From: Symsagittifera roscoffensis
Lineage: Eukaryota > Xenacoelomorpha > Acoela > Convolutidae
DNA: 64,000 nt
Direction of reading: 5' to 3'
Assembly (NCBI RefSeq): GCF_963678635.1
Contig: NC_087063.1
Coordinates: 46,666,101-46,730,100, forward strand
Below are positions 36,140-45,261 of this stretch, piece by piece. How positions within the stretch are numbered: position 1 is the first letter of the stretch; every line of letters begins with the position of its first letter. The position numbers and the translations under genes are program-made. The notes under the pieces are model-generated. The model ran no database searches and had not been told where the DNA came from. It saw only the letters and a program-made list of their open reading frames with translations.

Positions 36140-36773
36140 CAAAGCTGTGAAAAAAATATATCTAACAAAGAACAATTTTTTATTTACCAAGTTGGACCAA
36201 GTGGATCTGGAAAACAACATTTTATTTTTGAGTGGTTGAAAATCGGTGTTTTAAACCAGCATTCGACAAAACTTTTAAATTTTATTAACATTAACAACCT
36301 CCTTATTGTCAAATGAAAAAAAGAAACCTTAATTCTATCCAAGGAGTAGACTTTGAATTCATTAAAAATGTTCCCAATAACGGAACTAAGTATCTGTTTT
36401 TATTTGATGATTCTTGTGAAGTAATTTCAAACTCCAAACAGTTTGTAAAAATTGCCAATGCTGGGAGACACAAGGGTCTGAATACAATATACATCAAACA
36501 CAATTTATTTCATCAAAAAAATTGGGAACAGATGTGGTTTTACAAAATACACACATAGTCTTGTTCACTTCGCCAAGAGATGTTTTACAAATCAATACAT
36601 TAAGTCAAAAATTTGATCTAGGATCTCAATTATAAGAGTAGTATCAAGATGCAACATATGTTCTTGATGGTTCTTTTTTTCGTTCATTTAACCCCAAAAA
36701 CAGTTGATTCACCTAGGTATTGCTCTAATAGTGGCTCAGTTCTAACAAAATTTTTTTCACCAGCTGTAAAATG
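36140..36773 (+). pseudogene. Packaging-type ATPase (FtsK/HerA-like) remnant
   Basis: Walker A is at 36194-36217 in QVGPSGSGKQHFIFEWLKIG, with Gln where Ser/Thr should follow Lys. A stop and frame change follow at about 36313. The next frame carries Walker B, TKYLFLFDDSCE, then FVKIANAGRHKGLNTIYIKH, a sensor-like block, and after another shift PRDVLQINTLSQ. The end, LTPKTVDSPRYCSNSGS, is near 36700-36750. This motif order fits the genome-packaging ATPases of Polintons and related DNA viruses. It is inactive. Confidence 0.7.
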
Positions 36774-37144
36774 ACAACGTTTTTGGACGATGTGTACACA
36801 TTACGTCTCTATTCTCCCAAAGTTTAAAAAAAAATTCCGTTAGAGTTCGAAAACAATTCTTTTTCAATTATCCAAAAGGTTTCATTCAGTTTCTGAGCGA
36901 GTGTTTAGTCAACCTATCAAGAGGAGAGCTTTGAGATCTTCGGAAAGAAGACGTAGTAAAATATCGAAAAGAATTTTCAAAGTTAACTTAAAAAAAGAAC
37001 TCCTCCGCACAAAAGAAGAATTATTTTTAGTTTAACTGAAGGGTTATAATTGATATCTACAATCACCCCTTTTGTCATTAAACAATTGGCACAGTTTGGA
37101 ATAGTTTGTCTTAATTCCATATTCAGTTTATCAACCACAGAGTA

Positions 37145-37488
37145 CAGTTCAAAAAAAAACAAGAAAAAGAGGAAATTGTACCAAATAAGTTTGATTCTAT
37201 TTACAGTGCTGTAAATGCGAGGTTGAAAACGAGTAACAATGAACATCTTTCTGATTTAAAATTGAATTCTCCTAGAAATAAACTCAGTCACTCACACAAC
37301 ATCATATTAGATAATCGAGATACAAAAGAATCTATTGTAGACTTTGTGTGTGCACTAAAGCAAAAAAAAAACCAACTTTCCGGGTTGTTACTTTACTATT
37401 TTTGAAGCAACTCAACTTCCACCTAATTTCGTTATAAACAGGAAAGCCAAAGCAAATGACAGAGGAACTTGGATCCCTTTCAAATTCT
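37145..37488 (+). pseudogene. Broken gene of unknown function before the integrase
   Basis: 37223-37405 gives an open frame with LSHSHNIILDNRDTKESIVD. After a shift the text ends ATQLPPNFVINRKAKANDRG and closes with TGA at 37486-37488, overlapping the integrase frame. Family not recognised. Confidence 0.35.
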
Positions 37489-38330
37489 GAAAAGGTAAGA
37501 ATAAACAGAATGTATTCTAGGGGTAGAGCTGCTTACGGTTCTATTCAAAGCTTGAGTAAAGCGAGTGGTTTATCAAAAAAGAAAGTACAACAATTCTTAC
37601 TCTGCGAAACATCCCATAGAAAAATTGGTCCGCCAATCAAGCTATTCTGAAGACTTCAAGCGTTTTCTAGAAATATTAATGAAATCTGGTGTATGGTCTT
37701 GGTTTTGTAAATAAATTAGCTAACAAGAGTTCAAACAAGGAAAACAGAGTATGCCAAAGACACTTTACACGCTATCAAAAAAAAATGATTTCTCAAAAAA
37801 AAACACTTTCAAAAAAATTTGCAGTGGGGAACTTTCAAAAAAATTTGCAAGAAGAAAGACATTGAAGTTTGCTCAACAATGAGTGTAACAAAAGCTGCAT
37901 TCGCAGAGAAAGCAATTCAGTCTTGAAAACAAATAATATATCGTTACATTGAAGATCATGGTGAAAAATTTAATCCCAATTTGCAAAAATTTGTTTATAT
38001 TTTGACTGTCGTAAAAATCTATGTATTGGAAATTATCCAAGAGATTTTAAAAAAAGTCATTTTTCAACCCTTTATAAAGTAAATCGCTCATAAAATTTAC
38101 TAAAATAAAATTGAAAAAGGGGTTAGAGTGAGAGTTCCGAAAAATGATATTTTTTGCCAAAAAGGATACAAGCCACTTTTTACAGATGAAATTTCATAAT
38201 TTCGGCAAACTCTACAAAAGAACTCCTACATACATCATCAAAGACTTCGAAAAAGGAAAAATTCTGGGAAAATTTTATGAAAAAGAGCTGAGAAATGTTC
38301 TGATCAAAGGTAAGTCATATTAAAAACTAA
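37456..38330 (+). pseudogene. Polinton-type (retroviral-like) integrase remnant
   Basis: The N-terminal helix-turn-helix-like part is readable (NRMYSRGRAAYGSIQSLSKA, then GLSKKKVQQFLL). After breaks, FVNKLANKSS and QRHFTRYQKKMIS follow near 37705-37800. TMSVTKAAFAEKAIQSLK near 37877 contains the probable third catalytic Glu. A C-terminal SH3/chromo-like block, RVPKNDIFCQKGYKPLFTDE, lies near 38125-38190. The first two catalytic Asp regions are deleted or unreadable. Confidence 0.55.
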
Positions 38331-38429
38331 AATTCCATCGATCAGTTGTCATGGATACTTATATCATTAAGCTAGTTTTTAATGCTTCTTTTGATTGTTA
38401 TGCGAAATATAGTCTTAAGCTAGTTTTTA

Positions 38430-39235
38430 ATGCTTCTTTTGATTGTTATGCGAAATATATTCTTTGTTCTTCTACAAATTTTCTCTCGGATACATCTTAA
38501 AGGAGAATGGGAGGTTACTATTTTAGAAATAACTTACCCTTCATTGTACCAAAACGGTACTGAGGAAAAATTTACTTTCATAGATGGGAGAAAGTTCGGA
38601 AGAAAAAAAAAGATTCAACCAATACATATTGAACCTCGATTGTATTCAAGTTTTGTTGATAAAATTGCAGCAATCAATGACAAAATTCGAAAACGGGTAG
38701 GCGCACAAAACTTTGAATATAACGGAATTTATGTCGTTTATGTATCAGTAGATAAGATTACACAAAACAATGCCAATCATTTATCTTAGGATCAATCAGT
38801 CTTCATCCTTCAAAGTGCTGATTTGGGTCAAAATTTAGGTTGTGATTTAGAGCAATACCAGACAAGGGTTATAACAAAAGGAGAAGATCCACATTATCCT
38901 CAGTATTCTTACAACATTATAAGAACACGTTCCCTACTTATTTATAGTAATATTATAGATTATATTCTAGTAAGTGTTACAAAAACTCCTTTAGTGCGTT
39001 GTATTCATTTCATTTTCAAAGTGAAAAAAATGGAAACGTAATATTTACAGGTCAGTACATGAGTTATCAATCCTTTACAAATCTACAATTTATGAATTTA
39101 TTTAAAAAAAAACTCTTTCCATAGCATAAAATTTGAACAAAGGGATACTTCAGGTGAAAAAATACCTTTTCTGTCCGTAGGAATTTGACAAGTTGCAAGA
39201 TTTTGGATAATCATTTTTGAATTATTCTTCATTCT
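38430..39235 (+). pseudogene. Polinton-associated structural-type protein remnant
   Basis: Two frames joined by a break near 38789-38823 contain HLKGEWEVTILEITYPSLYQ, IHIEPRLYSSFVDKIAAIND, and then YSYNIIRTRSLLIYSNIIDY. After another break comes FEQRDTSGEKIPFLSVGI near 39130-39185. The alternation of strand-like segments suggests a beta-rich virion protein, and it lies between integrase and a basic protein. No profile can be named. A 50-bp segment (cttaagctagtttttaatg...) is duplicated in tandem just upstream at about 38365-38458. Confidence 0.4.
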
Positions 39236-39258
39236 AAAAGGTTGCTCAAAGTTCAACT

Positions 39259-39600
39259 CAATTTCCTATTTTTCGTGGACATGCAAGATAGCCTGGAAGG
39301 AGCTTTCGTGCTCTTGCACAAACTCTTGTGTGAACTAAAATTCTTTTTATTAAAAAATAAAAAGTCCAAGTTGCGAAAAGAATCGGAGCAGATTTATTTG
39401 AACTTGCTGCTTCAGAGATTAGAGAAACTGTAAGTAGACAAAAATACTCGAAACATTTGCAAAATTGAACAAAAACAGTTCAAAAACAGTTGGGAGGTGG
39501 AAAAAAGAAATCCACGCGTAGAATTAGAAGAACCAATTCTCGTAAAAGTAGTTTGAAAACCAGTCGCTCTCGCAAAGACATTTTTGACAAAATTAAATGA
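39259..39600 (+). pseudogene. Small basic protein remnant, adenovirus-core-like
   Basis: One 114-codon frame with four in-frame stops. It contains GRSFRALAQTL, then VAKRIGADLFELAASEIRET, a Gly-Lys stretch LGGGKKKSTRRIRR, and an Arg/Ser tail. Small Gly- and Arg-rich proteins of this shape (pVI/pX-like minor capsid or core proteins) are usual in Polintons. This is inferred from composition and place. Confidence 0.45.
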
Positions 39601-39779
39601 GTATATATCAAAGTAGTCCTTTTCAGTACGTACATTTTACAAATTCAAACAAGGAAAACTTGTTTCTTTACTTGGATTTGCGTGATACCCACTCAGTTCC
39701 AAGCTTCATTAACTCAAAGGAAGATTGTTTGACGCTTTCAAAAAAGAAAACGCAGAACATAAACAAAGTCGGAGGATGA
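39597..39779 (+). pseudogene. Short frame overlapping the basic protein by ATGA
   Basis: The ATG at 39597 overlaps the preceding TGA. 60 codons, beginning MSIYQSSPFQYVHFTNSNKE. It is probably the start of the next structural gene, cut short. Unrecognised. Confidence 0.3.
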
Positions 39780-40300
39780 TTCAGATGAGGAACAACAAAC
39801 TTACCTAACTTACATAAGCAATCTACTACATTCTCTATTCTCTAATTGTTAAGTTTATCTTAAAAAGACAATGGCTTACAACGCCAATAGAATATATCCC
39901 AGTATCGAACGAATTCATTTTGTCGGCACATAGTAACAAATGAATAGTTAGTTAGTAACAAAGCATTTGATATGTATCCGTTCACTGATGGAGCAAATTC
40001 CTTGGGATAAAAGATAACTTTTTTCTCTATGGCAGGCTTGCCATTTATTTGCTTACTGGTAAAAACTGTTACTACCAAAAACCCAAGTTCGAATTAAAAT
40101 AATTCGAGCTAGATCAAGTTTTTACATGCTGTCTGATAATCCAAATGTTAGTCTGTAAATTGTTGACTGTTCGCTGTTTAATAGCAAAATTTTAGTAGCT
40201 GAACCTAATCATCAATACTTGCAAGGGAATTTGGAAAGAGATTTTGCTCATTAGCATTACATATGAACTATAGCAAGAACCTTTATCATTCCATCTCGTC
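39780..40300. other. Non-coding stretch before the second gap
   Basis: Nothing recognised. Confidence 0.4.
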
Positions 40301-40500
40301 NNNNNNNNNNNNNNNNNNNNNNNNNNNNNNNNNNNNNNNNNNNNNNNNNNNNNNNNNNNNNNNNNNNNNNNNNNNNNNNNNNNNNNNNNNNNNNNNNNNN
40401 NNNNNNNNNNNNNNNNNNNNNNNNNNNNNNNNNNNNNNNNNNNNNNNNNNNNNNNNNNNNNNNNNNNNNNNNNNNNNNNNNNNNNNNNNNNNNNNNNNNN
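40301..40500. other. Assembly gap, 200 N
   Basis: Exactly 200 N. Base composition changes from AT-rich to roughly balanced across it, so the physical link between the two sides needs confirming. Confidence 0.98.
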
Positions 40501-40617
40501 TGAGAGTAACTCGACAGCACCCCACCATTGTTAAATTTTTGAAAAATCATAAGCAACGGCATTTTTCGGGAACTAAAAAGGCCTGAGCAGTCAAATTTAG
40601 AAGGCAAATTACAACAA

Positions 40618-42134
40618 CTGTGTAACATTCGCCCATACATTACAGTGACGGAGCGTAGAAAAGTACCTATTGACGACTGCTTGACGTCAGATACTTAAAA
40701 AACCATTTCTAGGCCATCAGCCAAACGACTTTTGCTCAGCTTTATTTACATTCGAAAATAACCACATAGCTGGGTCTCGGATCCCCAGACTACGTGATTA
40801 GTACTGAAAACACGGCTAGAAAACCATATCTTACTACGTTTTTAGTGACAGTTATATACTAAATCCATTGGAGATGGATTAACTCTTTTCTGGACTCTGA
40901 CTACTCATGCTCTGAAATACTAAACAATATTGGAGTTAATTAAATCGTTCAGGGCATTACAGTAGCTAAAATATGTATCTACAGTCTCTAACGGTTTTTA
41001 GGGCACCGGGCTTCCAATTCCGTGTTCCCCGGGGATAACATTTTTATCTCCCTGATTTCGTGGCACGAGAGGGTACGCATCCGCTCCGTTTATCCCACTG
41101 GAACTTCCTTCAGTATCCTCTCATTCAGTTAAGCGTCTTATCGTGTCGTGTTATCACGATAAGAGTCTTCGTTTTTTTCTTCGGCTTCGTTACGAGGCTT
41201 CATTAGCCTAATTGTTGTGATAAACTTATTAAATAGTTTCATATTGTGCCATTCTGCCAGATGACACAGCATAACCTTCCCGCGACAGAAATAAAAGTGA
41301 CTAAAGGCCTTATGAACAGAAAAATGTTGCGACGGAGGGTCAGAATGTTCTAGAATTTTTATTTTTAAAATTTCGATCGGAAGAAGAACATTTCTGAGAA
41401 ATAGAAAAAAGACGGCCATTTTGAATAAAAAAGACGAAAATCAGAACCACGATAGAAATTGTGAAGAACGGTTGTATCAGAGACAGAAAAATTACGGAGC
41501 CTCTTATCGTGGCAAGAACACACGATAAGGACCTTGGCGACAGATATTTGTGGAGACGGAGGCTTCAGTGGGGGGAAGAGAAATACCACGGAACCCTCCC
41601 GGGACACGAAATATAGGAGATAAGAGTGTTATCTCAAGAAAATCACGGGAGCGGAGGCTTGGTCCCCCAGAGACTGTTATATGTGAAGGGACTGTGTAAA
41701 CTGACTATAACAGCTGCTGTAATGTCCTAGATCTGAATTAAACACCGATATTATTTGATATTTCAGGACATGAGTAGATAGAAAAAGGAAAGGGTCAATC
41801 CATCTCCAATGGATTTAATATAAAACTGTCACACAAAAACATATAAAAATAGGTTGTTCGAGCCGTGTTTTTAATGACAATCACGTAGTCTGAGGATCCG
41901 AGACTCAGCTATGTGGTTGTGTTCGCATGCAAACGAAAGCTGATCAAAAGTCGTTTGACTGATGGCCTAAAAATGGTAACTTTTTACTTTGCCCTAAACA
42001 GACCAGAAAATCAACTGGCAAGGTCGAGACGGTGAAAAACGAGTAGAATTAAGGTAACTGACGCCTGCCAGTCGTTGATAGGTACTTTTTCTACGCTCCG
42101 TCGCTGTGTGATATTTGGGCGAATGTTACATAGA
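40618..42134. repeat. 1.5-kb imperfect palindrome (foldback-type block)
   Basis: The outer ends are tgtaacattcgccca at about 40622 and the inverted tgggcgaatgttaca at about 42117-42131. Inside, cggagcgtagaaaa/gtacctat, tggccatcag, ccacatagctg, cacgtagtctg and atccatctccaatggat-type segments pair across the block. Pairing continues inward to cttatcgtg.../cacgataagag near 41128-41165 and 41502-41525. Arms are about 500-550 bp and diverged, around a 350-bp centre. The left end begins TG, and the ACCCTCC motif of the following region already occurs here. It may therefore be part of a very long LTR rather than an independent foldback transposon. No target-site duplication was found. Confidence 0.75.
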
Positions 42135-42279
42135 CGTTTTTATGGCGCTCCTGGGTGGGCCTGTTAAAGGCATGAAACCATCATGATCAGCAAGCGTTTC
42201 AGCGACGTACCCTCCGCTCCGGGCGTAAGCGCGAGTTAGAGGCCTTAATGACCGTTGTTGTACTAGGGGGAAGGTGCGT

Positions 42280-42346
42280 ACCCTCCGTCTAGTGCAATTT
42301 AGCTTTTTAACTTAGTTAACACCGAAAATTCCGGGGGCCGGAGGGT
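42280..42346 (+). ncRNA. 67-nt tRNA-shaped module M1
   Basis: The ends ACCCTCCG and CGGAGGGT pair over 8 bp. A short D-arm-like stem cta/tag is followed by hairpin TTAAC-TTA-GTTAA, centred at module position 34, where a tRNA anticodon loop would be. There is no full T arm or box B. Whether it is expressed is unknown. Confidence 0.45.
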
Positions 42347-42392
42347 TAGGTGGGAAATCTAGAGCCCGCTTGTCCTGAGGTCCCAGGATCAA

Positions 42393-42535
42393 AAACAATT
42401 AAAGAGAAAGCGTAAAACCAAACAAAAATAGTGTATAACCAAGAAAAAGCCAAAAACAAATTTATTTAAAAACAAAAAAGTACAAAAAACAGTAAAAAAA
42501 TCCAAAAAAGACCAAAAACAGTAAAAAACATAAAG
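42393..42535. repeat. A-rich CAAAAA tract
   Basis: About 140 bases of repeated caaaaa/aaccaa without T-rich counterpart. Low-complexity part of the leader region. Confidence 0.6.
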
Positions 42536-42654
42536 TGACAGTTTATATGTTATTTCCGGACGAGATGTGATCTGACCTTCCTATTTGTTGTTGTTTCAGA
42601 TTGATTTATATCGTTTCTGATAGAGAGATTGTGTGTTTTGGTGAAGGGTTGGGT

Positions 42655-42721
42655 ACCCTCCCTCGAGTGTAATTTGAGTGTTTAAGCACGTTAATGGTGA
42701 TTTTGCCGGTGACCGGAGGGT
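42655..42721 (+). ncRNA. 67-nt tRNA-shaped module M2
   Basis: Same 67-nt frame as M1: ACCCTCC/GGAGGGT ends, a CTC/GAG stem in the D-arm position and central TTAA-gcacg-TTAA. About a third to a half of the interior positions match M1; the stem positions change together. Confidence 0.45.
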
Positions 42722-42880
42722 AGAGTGGCAGGCTGATCAACGTGTTCCACACTCAACAGGGACATCAAGGACAACATCCGCAACGACTGTTGGGTATCGT
42801 TGAAGCAATTTTAGTATCGTTCGGGTACTATTTCCTTAAAACTTAAGTGGTGGGGGGCACGATTGGCGCGGTCCGATTGT

Positions 42881-42947
42881 ACCCTCCATCGATTACAAAT
42901 TTCCGAGTTAAGGGTCTTAATTCGGATATTTTGGTGCAAAGGAGGGT
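42881..42947 (+). ncRNA. 67-nt tRNA-shaped module M3
   Basis: Ends ACCCTCC/GGAGGGT. The D-arm-like stem is TCG/CGA, and the central hairpin TTAAG-GGT-CTTAA is perfect. Confidence 0.45.
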
Positions 42948-43356
42948 ATAGTACTATTTATTAACGACTATTTATCGATTATTGTCCTTACTACATATTA
43001 CTTATCTCCTATTTAGACCCAAGAAACACCCATTTTTTGTCGAAAATTACCAATTTTCGACCAAACTATAGACCCCCAAATTTTCGGATATCCGAGCTTT
43101 TCCGATAGGCAAAAAGCTTTTATATAGAGAGTAGCCACGTAGTTCGATCCCCTTTATTAAAGAAACCGCGTGAGCAAAGGTTCAGTGGAAGTTAGAAAAA
43201 CGAGAATTTTTCGACCAAAATTTTGATAATTTTCTGTATTTTGTCAATCTGTTTTGGGGATCGAGTTTTTGAGTTTTTAGAGTTAGAGCAATAAAATTTT
43301 TTGCGTTAGGAGCGTGCTAGCATAACGTGCTAGGTTACTAGAGAAATTTTTGGGTA

Positions 43357-43423
43357 ACCCTCCGAGTAGCTCCGTGGATAGAGCTAACGACTTAAGGTTT
43401 GGAAAAGGAAGGAATCGGAGGGT
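43357..43423 (+). ncRNA. 67-nt tRNA-shaped module M4
   Basis: Ends ACCCTCCG/CGGAGGGT. The stretch tagctccgtggatagagct forms an AGCTC/GAGCT stem and closely resembles a tRNA D arm with an A box (compare TAGCTCAGTGG). The anticodon-like part is AAC-gacttaag-GTT. The 3' third is purine-rich and forms no T arm, so it is not an ordinary nuclear tRNA gene. Confidence 0.45.
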
Positions 43424-43925
43424 CCAAATTTGATAGTTTTTGGCCAAATTTTTGTTTCTAAACCAATTTTGGTCCGGTTTTTTGCATTATTCCAGTGCCG
43501 TACAGGGCTACTACGCTCATTTCAAGTATTTTTAGGCACTTTCGACCGGAATTGCGAAAAAAGTCTTTCAGATCCTATACAGGTGGTGAAAAAGGCCATT
43601 TTGACGAACGCGTTTTTGGCGATTTCTCAAAGACTAGTTATCCGATCGGGATAATTTTGGTACCATAAGTCGACGTTTTTGACCACTTTTCCGAATCGCA
43701 ACCGTTTTTGGGTTGATTATTTCGGAAAAGTAAAATTTTTTAGAATTTGTTGGTTCGGAGGGTCCAAGTAACGGGCAACCCTCCGAGCGGCAGAAAATTT
43801 TATCAAAACATCTTTTTATTCAACTGGGAAGGTTGACCGTGTCAGCCAACCTAGTTTTAAGTCAGGTAGACCGCTTTCAGAGGCTTTACTGCGGTGATTT
43901 AACCCTTTTTCTTGATTTTGGGGGA

Positions 43926-44292
43926 ACCCTCCGAAGTGACCCTCCGGAGTCAGCTAAGCCCTTTAGCAACCCTCCTTAGTGGAAAATTTCCACGAGATCA
44001 CCCTAAGAAGTTGAAACAGCTCCCCCTAGAACCCTTAGCTTATTTTGACGCTTTTTGAAGCTAGTAGGAGAACCTTCAAAGTGAGATCAGAAAATTTGAA
44101 AATTTTGGAGGTACCCTCCGAAGTGACCCTCCGGAGCGTATTAAGCATCTTATTGACCCTCCTTAGTAAATTTAGGGGGACCCTCCGAAGTAACTTGGGT
44201 AATTAAGATACCCTCCTAAGTAACTTGAGTGATTGAGGTACCCTCCGAGGTAACCCTCCAGAGTGTCTTAAACCTTCTAGCGACCCTCCTTG
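43926..44292 (+). repeat. Three 54-nt modules with triple ACCCTCC motif
   Basis: Copies lie at 43926-43979, 44113-44166 and 44240-44292. Each has ACCCTCC at offsets 0, 13 and 43, with gga-gag after the second motif and a ttaag-like centre. Further single ACCCTCCs lie between them (44180, 44210). Spacing between copies varies, so these are dispersed modules and not a simple satellite. Confidence 0.75.
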
Positions 44293-44496
44293 TAAGAGAC
44301 TTGAGTAAACCTTCTGTGGCAATTTGGGAAACGGAAAATATCCATTTAATTAGGATCATATTAGGATATTAGGCGTGCTTATCAGGGTCATAAGAACCCA
44401 TTCTGACCCGGAAATTCGTGATCAACTTTGGATTCTATATTGGGTGTATTAGAAGTACCCGAACAAGATTTTTTTTGATTGTGATTTTGGTTGAGT

Positions 44497-44655
44497 GGTT
44501 GCCTTGAGCTACTTAATAGGAAAGTTCGGGCAATCCGGGAACAAATAAAGGAAGACCTCGGTGGGTGTATTAAGCAAATACACACCCACTTGAGAAGAAG
44601 AATTGTTCCCTACTCTCGTGCACTTGGAGCAGTCCGAGTGTGGGAGAGCTTTTTC
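44497..44655 (+). ncRNA. Structured leader RNA domain, copy 1
   Basis: Three stacked elements. (i) Hairpin TTGCC..GAGCT / AGTTC.GGGCAA. (ii) An 8-bp stem, GGGAACAA (44537-44544) with TTGTTCCC (44603-44610), encloses a hairpin GTGGGTGTAT / ATACACACCCAC (44561-44570, 44578-44589). (iii) Hairpin ctctc..CACTTGGA-gcag-TCCGAGTG..gagag. A T5 run follows. Compared with copy 2, the stem in (ii) keeps pairing through four double changes. Likely roles in a retroelement leader are packaging, dimerisation or translation initiation; which one cannot be told. Confidence 0.7.
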
Positions 44656-44682
44656 ATAGATTTGACGAATTTTCGACCAAGA

Positions 44683-44836
44683 GGTTGCCTTGAGCTACTT
44701 AGTAGGACAGCTCGGGCAATCGCAGGACACCTAAAAGAAGACCTCGGTGGGTGTATTAGGCAAATACACACCCACTTGAGAAGACTGTGTCCTGGGCTTC
44801 GTTCTTTCGGATCGTTCCGATTGGGGGAAGTCTTTT
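44683..44836 (+). ncRNA. Structured leader RNA domain, copy 2
   Basis: Offset 186 nt from copy 1. Elements: TTGCC..GAGCT / AGCTC.GGGCAA; stem CAGGACAC (44723-44730) with GTGTCCTG (44787-44794) around the same GTGGGTGTAT / ATACACACCCAC hairpin; and a terminal hairpin GGCTTC..TCGGA-tcgt-TCCGA..GAAGTC followed by T5. Loops and the inner hairpin are conserved while stem bases differ, the pattern expected of selected RNA structure. Confidence 0.7.
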
Positions 44837-44874
44837 TCTTTAAGACTAAGTTTTATTTATCTATTTCTGAATCA

Positions 44875-44918
44875 TCACTGCTTTTTATCGAAGATTGTTT
44901 AATTTTAACAAAGCAGTG
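44875..44918 (+). promoter_or_regulatory. Perfect 9-bp inverted repeat in the leader
   Basis: CACTGCTTT (44875-44883) pairs with AAAGCAGTG (44910-44918) around an AT-rich loop. A third local structure just downstream of the two leader domains. Confidence 0.45.
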
Positions 44919-45261
44919 ACTTGATAAATTGTGTGGCGATAAATTGATACTGACAAAAGGTCGCTGTCACCTGTAGGATATTCTTATCTGATTATCGATT
45001 GTGTTTTGTGTGTCGATTATATCTTGTGGAAACTTAGTGATACTGTTATATTATACAACCGGGTTGAGTTAGCATTATATCAATACTGGGTAGACCCTGT
45101 GTGTAACTTTAACTGAGTCACTAATTTAGTCGTGAGAGATCTAAGAGACATTTTGATACTGACGGAATCGAGTAGGCAGCGTTAAGTGATTTAACTAAAT
45201 CTTGTTTGTGGTACGTTTGCATTGCCATCAAATTACGAATACTTTCATTTTGTACAAAACT

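Larger units (their letters stand above)
26336..39850. mobile_element. Remains of a Polinton/Maverick-like DNA element
   Basis: The DNA polymerase B fragments on the minus strand face away from a plus-strand set at 35321-39779: an ATPase with Walker motifs, a retroviral-like integrase, and small basic or structural-type proteins. DNA polymerase B, packaging ATPase and integrase together are the defining set of Polintons. All genes are broken. No terminal inverted repeats are found, and the major capsid gene and cysteine protease are not recognised. The middle (30493-35300) is largely non-coding. It could be two adjacent fragments rather than one insertion. Confidence 0.6.

Noticed and set aside
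43357..43423. Nuclear tRNA gene
   Set aside because: The D arm looks convincing, but T arm and box B are absent and the other three equal-length modules lack an A box; kept only as a tRNA-shaped module.
42204..44292. CRISPR-like array (repeated ACCCTCCG with spacers)
   Set aside because: Eukaryotic retroelement context, irregular spacing, repeats far too short and no associated genes.
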